NCBI RefSeq assembly: GCF_025753855.1
Contig: NZ_JAOWPT010000001.1
Location: 337,001-401,000 of the forward strand
Source of the DNA: Mesorhizobium sp. ZC-5
GTDB lineage: Bacteria > Pseudomonadota > Alphaproteobacteria > Rhizobiales > Rhizobiaceae
Direction: 5' to 3'
DNA length: 64,000 nucleotides
Below are positions 54,586 to 61,733 of this stretch, one piece after another (positions within the stretch are counted from its first letter, which is position 1; each line of letters starts with the position of its first letter). Position numbers and translations under genes: made by a program. Under the pieces are notes generated by a model, which saw only the letters and a list, made by a program, of their open reading frames with translations, was not told the origin of the DNA and searched no databases.

Positions 54586-55536
54586 ATGTACAATTACCTC
54601 GATTTCGAAAAACCCGTCGCCGACCTCGAAGGCAAGATTCTGGAGCTGAAGAAGCTTTCGGAAAACGGCGAGGCTGTCGATGTCGCCGAGGAAATCGCAC
54701 GGCTGGAGAAACGTTCCAAGGATGCGCTGCGCGACGCCTACAAGGCGCTGACGCCGTGGCAGAAGGCGCAAGTCGCCCGCCATCCCGACCGTCCCCACTG
54801 CCTCGACTATGTCGGCGCGCTGTTCAGTGACTTCACGCCGCTGGCCGGTGATCGCGGCTTCGGCGAGGACAATGCCATCATCGGCGGCTTCGCGCGCTTC
54901 CGGGGTGAACCGATTGCAGTGATCGGCCAGGAAAAGGGTTCCGACACCAAGAGCCGGCTGAAACACAATTTCGGCATGGCCAAGCCCGAGGGCTACCGCA
55001 AGGCGGTCCGCATCATGGAACTCGCCGACCGTTTCGGCGTGCCGCTGGTGACGCTGGTCGACACGGCTGGCGCCTACCCCGGCATCAACGCCGAAGAACG
55101 CGGCCAGGCCGAAGCCATCGCCCGTTCGACATCGGCCTGCCTTGGCCTGAAAATCCCGTCGATTTCGGTCGTTATCGGCGAAGGCGGCTCCGGCGGCGCT
55201 ATAGCGATAGCCACCGCCAACCGCGTCTACATGCTTGAGCATTCGATCTATTCGGTGATCTCGCCGGAAGGTGCCGCTTCCATCCTCTGGCATGATTCGA
55301 CGCGCGCCAAGGACGCCGCCACCAACATGAAGATCACCGCGCAGGATCTTCTCGACTTGAAGATTATCGACGGCATCATCCAGGAACCGCTGGGTGGGGC
55401 GCATCGCGCGCCGGAAGCCGTGATCAGCGCTACCGGCGACCAGATCGCCAAAACGCTTGGCGAATTCGCCAGCCAGAACATGGATTTCCGCGAGCAGCGG
55501 CGGGAAAAGTACCTGGCTATAGGCCGTAGCCTCTGA
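54586..55536 (+). CDS. accA: acetyl-CoA carboxylase carboxyltransferase subunit alpha
   Basis: A protein of 316 aa. MYNYLDFEKPVADLEGKI is the family start; RHPDRPHCLDYV, LVDTAGAYPGINAEERGQAE and GEGGSGGAIAIATANRVYML are the carboxyltransferase blocks. With AccD it transfers carboxyl from biotin to acetyl-CoA to make malonyl-CoA. The enzyme needs biotin on AccB, which is relevant to the loss of bioY in this window. Confidence 0.97.
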   Translation: MYNYLDFEKPVADLEGKILELKKLSENGEAVDVAEEIARLEKRSKDALRDAYKALTPWQKAQVARHPDRPHCLDYVGALFSDFTPLAGDRGFGEDNAIIGGFARFRGEPIAVIGQEKGSDTKSRLKHNFGMAKPEGYRKAVRIMELADRFGVPLVTLVDTAGAYPGINAEERGQAEAIARSTSACLGLKIPSISVVIGEGGSGGAIAIATANRVYMLEHSIYSVISPEGAASILWHDSTRAKDAATNMKITAQDLLDLKIIDGIIQEPLGGAHRAPEAVISATGDQIAKTLGEFASQNMDFREQRREKYLAIGRSL

Positions 55537-55762
55537 TCGCAGCCGGCACAGCCTCCGGTTGCTCGCTCGTTCTTTTGCGGCGAAAATGTGCAGTTTCGCC
55601 ACAAAATCGCCGCGCCTTTTCGCTCAATGACAATAACGTGAGTGAAGACGGGCTGCTTGCGGTAACTGAATTTCAAGGTTAACGGGCTTAGCGTGCCGGC
55701 GATATCAATTGGATCGGCAGCCAGAACCGGACGGGCCGACGGAAAAGACGACGCGTAACCAG

Positions 55763-57064
55763 ATGCTTGCCAATATCCTCCGTGCCAGTTTGTTGACCGC
55801 CGCGCTGATTGTCGCCGGCTGCACCGACACGACGCTTTCAGGTATTTCCAGCGGCGGCGCCAAGGCTGAAAAGCCGCTGCCTGAAAAGGTCGTCGCCAAG
55901 ATGAAGGCCAAGGGCATGACCCGCACCTCGCCGGTCATGGCGCGCGTCTTCAAGGAGGAAGGCAAGGTCGAGATCTGGAAGCAGAAGAACAACGGCCGCT
56001 ACGACATCATCGCGGAGTACGACATCTGCAAATGGTCGGGCAAGCTCGGGCCGAAATTCACCGAAGGCGACCGCCAGGCGCCGGAAGGCTTCTATACGGT
56101 GCGTCCGGCACAGATGAACCCGCAATCGAGCTATCACCTTGCCTTCAACATCGGCTTCCCCAACGCCTACGACCGTGCCAATGGGCGCACCGGCGCCAAT
56201 CTGATGGTGCATGGCGCCTGCTCGTCGTCCGGCTGCTACTCGATGACCGACGCCCAGATGGAGGAAATCTACGCGTTTGGCCGCGATGCCTTCCGCGGCG
56301 GCCAGACCGAATTCCAGATCCAGGCATTTCCCTTCCGCATGACCGCCGCCAATATGGCGCGTTACCGCAACGACCCGAACTACGACTTCTGGAAGATGCT
56401 GAAGGAAGGCTACGATCATTTCGAGATCACGAAAGTGCCGCCGAAGGTCGATGTCTGCGAAAAACGCTACGTTTTCAACCAGACCGCAGCCGAAGGAGGC
56501 ACTTTCAGCCCGACCGGCGCCTGCCCGATGACGACGCAACCGGATTCGCTGAAGATGGCCTACCAGAGCTATCAGACGAGCTATCAGGCTGCTTTCTCAA
56601 GCGCCACGGGTTCCAAGGTTCTTCCGCCGAAGCCGACGATTGCCGGCACCAAGGAAGCAGCGTTGGTTTCCGAGTGGACAAAGAAGCGGGCTCGGGGCGA
56701 GCGTGTCTCTATGGAGCCGCCGTCGATGTCGCATGATGGTTCTGTCGCAGTGAGTTCGCGCATGGGGCGGATCGATTCGCCTGCCGGCCGCCGAATGGCT
56801 GAACAGGAAGCTGCCGCCGCCGCCAAGAAAAAGGCGGAGGAGGAAAAACTCGCTGCCAAGCAACGCGCCGCCGACGAGAAGGCTGCCGCCGTGGCCGCTG
56901 CCAAGGCAGCCAAAGAAGCTCCCGCCGCAACCGCCCCGCTCCCGCAGCCGGAACCCGCGATGGCCGCGGAGGCGATTCAGGCTCCAACGGTCGGCGCACC
57001 GACCGAGAAGCCCGGTCTGCTCGGCGGTGTCCGCAAGAAGATCGGAAATCTGTTCGGAGGCTGA
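55763..57064 (+). CDS. L,D-transpeptidase family lipoprotein (YafK-like)
   Basis: A protein of 433 aa. A lipobox LIVAGC puts the lipid on Cys20. The YkuD catalytic motif is His150 and Cys158 in VHGACSSSGCYSM. Residues after about 340 are an Ala/Lys/Glu-rich probable coiled coil (AEQEAAAAAKKKAEEEKLAA) and a Pro/Ala tail. It likely modifies peptidoglycan or links it to the outer membrane from the periplasm. A start at 55709 would put the signal 18 residues inside; ATG 55763 is preferred. Confidence 0.85.
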   Translation: MLANILRASLLTAALIVAGCTDTTLSGISSGGAKAEKPLPEKVVAKMKAKGMTRTSPVMARVFKEEGKVEIWKQKNNGRYDIIAEYDICKWSGKLGPKFTEGDRQAPEGFYTVRPAQMNPQSSYHLAFNIGFPNAYDRANGRTGANLMVHGACSSSGCYSMTDAQMEEIYAFGRDAFRGGQTEFQIQAFPFRMTAANMARYRNDPNYDFWKMLKEGYDHFEITKVPPKVDVCEKRYVFNQTAAEGGTFSPTGACPMTTQPDSLKMAYQSYQTSYQAAFSSATGSKVLPPKPTIAGTKEAALVSEWTKKRARGERVSMEPPSMSHDGSVAVSSRMGRIDSPAGRRMAEQEAAAAAKKKAEEEKLAAKQRAADEKAAAVAAAKAAKEAPAATAPLPQPEPAMAAEAIQAPTVGAPTEKPGLLGGVRKKIGNLFGG

Positions 57065-57087
57065 GGCTGGACCATGGTCTTCGCGAC

Positions 57088-57321
57088 ATGAGTACAGCCA
57101 CGGCGATCTACGATCTTCGCGGGCTGAACTGCCCGCTGCCCGTCCTGAAGGCCCAGAAGCGTCTGGCGGGCATGCATCCGGGCGGCAGGCTGTGGCTGGA
57201 AACTACCGACCCGCTGGCGGTGATCGATATACCGGCCTTCTGTACCGAGAGAGGGCACCTCCTCGTCGAGACGGAGACGGTAGCCGGCGGCCATCGCTTT
57301 CTTGTCGAACGAGGCGGCTGA
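57088..57321 (+). CDS. tusA: TusA-like sulfurtransferase
   Basis: A protein of 77 aa. DLRGLNCPLPVLKAQKRLAG holds the single conserved CPxP cysteine of TusA/SirA. Such proteins relay sulfur, for example to tRNA thiouridine or molybdopterin. The next residues, LWLETTDPLAVIDIPAFC and the C-terminal strand, fit the fold. It lies 23 bp after the L,D-transpeptidase gene, possibly cotranscribed, and is convergent with the CobW-like gene. Confidence 0.88.
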   Translation: MSTATAIYDLRGLNCPLPVLKAQKRLAGMHPGGRLWLETTDPLAVIDIPAFCTERGHLLVETETVAGGHRFLVERGG

Positions 57322-57343
57322 GCCATTGCGGCCGGCAAATCCG

Positions 57344-58456
57344 CTAACCGCGCATCCCTGCAATCGCCAGAGGATTTTCTTCGAGCGCGGCGCGATCGGG
57401 CGTGTCGACCGACGGGCGGTTGGCAAGGGCTCCAAACAGACGCCGAACGTAGTCTTCCGGCATGTCTATCATGATGAGCACCAGGCGTGTGCCCCGCGTT
57501 TCGTCCGGCCAGGCCGGCAGCCGCGCCGGCGGGTGAAAGATCTTCTGTACGCCATGCACGACCAGTGGCCGCGACGGATCCTCCGTAAGTTCGACGATGC
57601 CTTTCAGCCGCAACAGTTTTTCGCCATGGGTCGAGAGCAGCAGGTCGAGGAACGTCTCGATAGCGCTGAACGGCAACGGCCCGTCGTGGATCAGCGAAAT
57701 GGCGCGCACGCGGGCATCGTGACGATGCTCGTCGTGCCGATGATCGTGGTCATGCCCGCCATGCTCGTGGTGATGATTATGCGCCGCCTCTTCGCCAAGC
57801 CAACGGCGGACGTCGGCGGTTTTCGTGGCCGGATCGTAGAGCCCGCACTCGAACAGCGCGGCGTGGCCGGTGTCGCCATCCTGCGCATCGAGCAGCTGGG
57901 CGCCCGGGTTGATCGAACGCAGTCGCGCGCGCAGCGCGACCAGGATATCCTGGTCATCGACCAGATCGGCCTTGGTAAGGACGATGCGGTCCGCGACGGC
58001 CGACTGCTTCACCGCCTCGACATGGGCATCCAGCGTCGCGTCGCCGTTGACCGCGTCGACGGCGGTGATGACACCATCGAGCCGGAACGCCTGCACAAGT
58101 GCCGGATGGCCCATAATCGCCTGCAGAACCGGCGCGGGATCGGCGAGGCCCGTGGTTTCGATGACGACCCGTTTCAACCGCTTGATGCGGCCGGTCTGCA
58201 GCCGGTCAATAAGGTCGGCGAGCGTATCGACCAGTTCGCCGCGCACTGTACAGCACAGGCAGCCGTCGGAAAGCTGGATCACCCCATCGGACGACTGCTC
58301 GACCAAAAGGTGGTCGATCGCGACATCGCCGAACTCGTTGATGATCACCGCCGTATCGGCAAGCGCCGGGTCCTTCAGCAGCCGGTTGAGCAATGTGGTC
58401 TTGCCAGCACCGAGAAAGCCGGTCAGCACCGACACCGGGATTGGGAAATCCGACAT
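57344..58456 (-). CDS. CobW/COG0523 family GTPase, putative metal chaperone
   Basis: A protein of 370 aa. Walker A GFLGAGKTTLLN, the metal-binding CLCC (in LSDGCLCCTVRGEL), INEFGD, ETTGLADP and the guanine-specificity TKAD are all present. A His/Asp-rich loop at about residues 225-247 (HNHHHEHGGHDHDHRHDEHR) indicates zinc, nickel or cobalt handling. A C-terminal CobW_C domain follows. It starts 6 bp after the DD-carboxypeptidase gene and is cotranscribed with it. The client metalloenzyme is unknown. Confidence 0.9.
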   Translation of the reverse strand: MSDFPIPVSVLTGFLGAGKTTLLNRLLKDPALADTAVIINEFGDVAIDHLLVEQSSDGVIQLSDGCLCCTVRGELVDTLADLIDRLQTGRIKRLKRVVIETTGLADPAPVLQAIMGHPALVQAFRLDGVITAVDAVNGDATLDAHVEAVKQSAVADRIVLTKADLVDDQDILVALRARLRSINPGAQLLDAQDGDTGHAALFECGLYDPATKTADVRRWLGEEAAHNHHHEHGGHDHDHRHDEHRHDARVRAISLIHDGPLPFSAIETFLDLLLSTHGEKLLRLKGIVELTEDPSRPLVVHGVQKIFHPPARLPAWPDETRGTRLVLIMIDMPEDYVRRLFGALANRPSVDTPDRAALEENPLAIAGMRG

Positions 58457-58462
58457 TGTAAC

Positions 58463-59644
58463 TCAGCCGCCGACCTGCGAGGCCTTCGCCGGTTTCGCCG
58501 AGGCTTCGGGAACGATCGTGGAGGCCGTTGAGGCCGTGTAATCGGGGCGCGGCGTGGGGATCGGTATGCCATCGACATCCGGGACCTTGCCCGCCGCAAT
58601 CGCCGCCGCGTAAGCTGCCGGGACCTTGCCTGTCGCATTGCCGAGACCGACGGCAATCAGCTTCGGCGGATGATCGAGCTTCTCCAGGAAGGGCGACTTC
58701 GCCTTGTCCGATGCCTGCTCGCTTGGCTGTTCGGCTTTCTGGCCCTTGACCGGTTTCGGGCAGATTTCATCACGCACATTCCGAACCGTGTCGATCCCCT
58801 GGCCATAGCGCGTCAGGCCGGCGACGGTCTGTGCGCCGATGTTCTGATTGGCAAAGCCCTGGTCCAGCAGTTTTGCGACGAGTTCGGCACGGGTGACCGC
58901 CGTCTTCTCTCCCAGGACGATGGCCACCAGCGTACGTCCATCGCGTGTTGCCGAACCGATCATGTTGAAACCCGACGGACATATGAACCCCGTCTTCATG
59001 CCGTCGGCGCCGGCATAACGGCCGACCAGAAGATTGAAGTTGCTGAGCTTCTTCTTGCCGGCCAGCAATCCCTCGATGGAAAAATAGGGCATGTATTGCG
59101 GATATTCGCGGCGGAGCGCCATCACCAGAAGGGCAAGGTCGTGGGCGGTGGTATACTGGTCGTCCGCATGCAGTCCATTCGGATTGACGAAATGCGTATC
59201 GCTCATGCCAAGCCGCGCGGCCTCGGCGTTCATGCGCGCCGCGAAATCTTCCTCTGTACCGCCGACATTTTCGCCGATCGCCATGGCGATGTCGTTGGCC
59301 GACCGGACCAGCATCATCTTCAGCGCATTGTCGAGGTTCATCACCGAACCCGGCTTGTAGCCCATCTTGGCCGGCTGTTCGGACGCCGAGTTCTTGGATA
59401 CATTGATCGGCGACGTGAGGTCGAGTTCGCCCGCATCCATGGCGCGGAAAGTGACGTAGGCGGTCATCAGCTTGGTGAGCGATGCCGGGTGCCAGCGCTG
59501 AAACGCTTCTTCATGGGCGAGCACCCTGCCGCTGTTCAGGTCAAACAGAACCGACGGGTTGGCGCTGGCGCCGGCGGCGAACAATGCCATTGCCGAGAAC
59601 GACGCGCCTGCCAGAAAAGAATGCAGAAAATGCAGATGCCGCAT
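58463..59644 (-). CDS. D-alanyl-D-alanine carboxypeptidase (penicillin-binding protein)
   Basis: A protein of 393 aa. Signal peptide (residues 1-28), then active-site motifs SLTK (Ser55, Lys58), SAN (115-117) and KTG (217-219), the usual peptidase S11 set. The C-terminal 110 residues are low-complexity (Ala, Pro, Lys), without the classical amphipathic anchor. It trims D-Ala from peptidoglycan stem peptides. ATG 59644 (MRHLHFLHSFLAG) is chosen; the frame runs to 59683. Followed by the CobW-like GTPase gene. Confidence 0.93.
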   Translation of the reverse strand: MRHLHFLHSFLAGASFSAMALFAAGASANPSVLFDLNSGRVLAHEEAFQRWHPASLTKLMTAYVTFRAMDAGELDLTSPINVSKNSASEQPAKMGYKPGSVMNLDNALKMMLVRSANDIAMAIGENVGGTEEDFAARMNAEAARLGMSDTHFVNPNGLHADDQYTTAHDLALLVMALRREYPQYMPYFSIEGLLAGKKKLSNFNLLVGRYAGADGMKTGFICPSGFNMIGSATRDGRTLVAIVLGEKTAVTRAELVAKLLDQGFANQNIGAQTVAGLTRYGQGIDTVRNVRDEICPKPVKGQKAEQPSEQASDKAKSPFLEKLDHPPKLIAVGLGNATGKVPAAYAAAIAAGKVPDVDGIPIPTPRPDYTASTASTIVPEASAKPAKASQVGG

Positions 59645-59857
59645 GATGGATTCCGAAATAGCCTCTTGCCCTGATTGCCCCACGCTCCGTAAGCTTCGTT
59701 ACCGGCGTGACACATGACGTCGCGAAGCGAACCCCACATTCGCTTCCCTCAACGGTGCTATTTAGCCTATGTGACGCCAAGATGGCAAAATGCGAGCGAT
59801 CTTTTTGCCGGAACCCGGGCAGTTTCTGCCGATGCCAACGATTGAGAGTCCCAGACC

Positions 59858-61021
59858 ATGCCGATCCTGAACCGCGCCGCCGAAATGCAGCAGGAGGTCG
59901 CCGGCTGGCGCCAGCACCTGCACAGCATTCCCGAACTCAATTTCGACCTGCCGCAGACCTCGGCCTTCGTGGAGAAGAAATTGGCGGAATTCGGCTGCGA
60001 CGAGGTGGCCGCGGGGATCGCCAAGACCGGCGTGGTCGCGATTATCAAGGGCCGCCTGGGTGACGGTCCGACGATCGGCTTGCGGGCCGACATGGACGCA
60101 CTGCCAATCAACGAGATCACCGGCCGCGCCTATCAATCGCAGTCACCGGGAAAGATGCATGCCTGTGGCCATGATGGCCACACGGCGATGCTCCTGGGTG
60201 CGGCGAAATATCTCGCAGAGACGCGCAACTTCGCCGGCTCGGTCGCCCTCATATTCCAGCCGGCGGAAGAAGGCGGCGGTGGCGGCAACGTGATGGTCAA
60301 GGAAGGCATGATGGAACGTTTCGGCATCGAAAAGGTGTTCGGCATGCACAACATGCCGGGCCTGCCGGTCGGTCAGTTCGCCCTTCGTCCGGGTCCGATC
60401 ATGGCGGCGACGGCCGAGTTCACCATCACGGTGAAAGGCAGGGGCGGACACGCGGCGATGCCGCACGGCACGATCGACCCGATCGTCATCACCAGCCAGA
60501 TCGTCGGCGCCCTGCAGACGATCACCTCGCGCAGCGCCGATCCGGTTGAGGCATTGGTGGTTTCGGTGACCAAATTCCATGCCGGGGACGCTTATAACGT
60601 CATTCCCGAAATCGCCGAGATTGCCGGTACCGTGCGCACATTGAAGAAAGAAATGGCACAGCTTGCGCGCGAGCGCATGCAGGCGATCTGCGACGGCATC
60701 GCCGCGGCGCATGGCGCCAGCATAAAGGTCGACTACGACGCCAACTATCCGGTCACCTTCAACCATGCCGAGGAAACCGTCTTCGCCGGCGATATCGCCG
60801 CAGTCATCGCTGGCGACGCCAGGGTGCATCGCGCCATGCCGCCGGTGATGGGCGGCGAGGATTTCTCCTACATGCTGGAGGCACGGCCGGGCGCCTTCAT
60901 TTTCATCGGCAACGGCGACACCGCCGGCCTGCATCATCCTGGCTATGACTTCAACGACGAGGTCATCGCGCACGGTATGAGTTACTGGGTGCGACTGACG
61001 GAGACCGCACTGGCTGCATAG
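59858..61021 (+). CDS. M20 family amidohydrolase/peptidase
   Basis: A protein of 387 aa. Metal-binding motifs are HACGHDGHTAMLLG, QPAEEGGGGG, GMHNMPGLPVGQ and the C-terminal GGEDFSYML. The family includes hippurate hydrolase, N-acyl-amino-acid amidohydrolases and auxin-conjugate hydrolases (ILR1-like). The substrate cannot be chosen from sequence. It stands alone; the tRNA gene follows 149 bp later. Confidence 0.92.
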   Translation: MPILNRAAEMQQEVAGWRQHLHSIPELNFDLPQTSAFVEKKLAEFGCDEVAAGIAKTGVVAIIKGRLGDGPTIGLRADMDALPINEITGRAYQSQSPGKMHACGHDGHTAMLLGAAKYLAETRNFAGSVALIFQPAEEGGGGGNVMVKEGMMERFGIEKVFGMHNMPGLPVGQFALRPGPIMAATAEFTITVKGRGGHAAMPHGTIDPIVITSQIVGALQTITSRSADPVEALVVSVTKFHAGDAYNVIPEIAEIAGTVRTLKKEMAQLARERMQAICDGIAAAHGASIKVDYDANYPVTFNHAEETVFAGDIAAVIAGDARVHRAMPPVMGGEDFSYMLEARPGAFIFIGNGDTAGLHHPGYDFNDEVIAHGMSYWVRLTETALAA

Positions 61022-61170
61022 GCGCGGAGGGGAGCGCTGTGTCTCCGCGGATCACCCAGGACGCCGGCCGACCCGACAGGTTGGTCTGTCGGCGTCCAGA
61101 TCCATGGCTCGTCGATGTTCTCAAAACCGGTTGGCGAAATGCCAGTAAGCGGTTATGTGTCTCGGCGCGT

Positions 61171-61247
61171 GGTCCCGTAGCTCAGTAGGATAGAGCGGCA
61201 GATTCCTAATCTGTAGGTCACAGGTTCGATTCCTGTCGGGATCACCA
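61171..61247 (+). tRNA. tRNA-Arg (anticodon CCU)
   Basis: Full cloverleaf: acceptor GGTCCCG / CGGGATC, D arm GCTC / GAGC, anticodon stem GCAGA / TCTGT with loop TTCCTAA (anticodon CCT at 61205-61207), T arm ACAGG / CCTGT with TTCGATT, and an encoded CCA end. It reads AGG codons, rare in this GC-rich genome. tRNA-Arg(CCU) genes are frequent integration sites. Confidence 0.95.
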
Positions 61248-61729
61248 CTCAGTCCCATGAAAACTGGCGCTCCGAGTGGCCCTCCTAATTACCACAACAT
61301 TTCCGCGGCTTACCGCATTGAGCTTCAAGGTGTTGGACAGAGACGGCCGGTTTTGAGCCGTGACGCTACGGAATCCGGGCACCGTCTCAATTGGGCATTT
61401 TGCATGTGTCCGACAGTTTTTTCGGTGGCCGAGAGCTGACTGCTTCTAGCCTGCAACAAGCAAGAGCCGACGTTGGGTCACAAGTCGTGATGGCCTGAGC
61501 GTCTCGCACAAATCGTTGCCCGCCATGGGAAATGTCGGGACACGGAGGATATGCAGCCATTCAGACACGTGGGAAAGCAAAAGCACCGCGGACAGCTATG
61601 GAATGGATCTGGATCACATGCTCCTGCTCAGCGGCCAACGATAGGAACGCGAGAGTCTTGTTTAACCGTTAACGCAATGGCACTTACGATGGAGTCAGAC
61701 ATTACTCAATCGTGCATTGGCGAGCGGAA
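61248..61729. other. gene-poor region after tRNA-Arg (482 bp)
   Basis: No established gene is visible. The sequence is less GC-rich than its surroundings. Short frames exist (61257-61439, and 61551-61733, the latter listed separately). I found no direct repeat of the tRNA 3' end, integrase or transposase inside the window. It may be the edge of an inserted segment continuing beyond the right end. Confidence 0.4.
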
Positions 61730-61733
61730 ATGA
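61551..61733 (+). CDS. possible small upstream frame coupled to the histidine kinase gene
   Basis: An open frame of 60 codons beginning MQPFRHVGKQKHRGQLWNGS and ending QSCIGERK. It has a strong GGAGGAT ribosome site, and its stop overlaps the kinase start (ATGA), which would permit coupled translation. Against it, codon use is unlike that of neighbouring genes (few G/C third positions) and no family is recognised. Confidence 0.3.
   Translation: MQPFRHVGKQKHRGQLWNGSGSHAPAQRPTIGTRESCLTVNAMALTMESDITQSCIGERK

Noticed and set aside
55579-55600. Hairpin GGCGAAA / TTTCGCC after accA
   Set aside because: No U-run follows on either strand, so I do not call it a terminator.
61257-61439. 60-codon plus-strand frame just after the tRNA
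   Set aside because: No ribosome site and no family resemblance.
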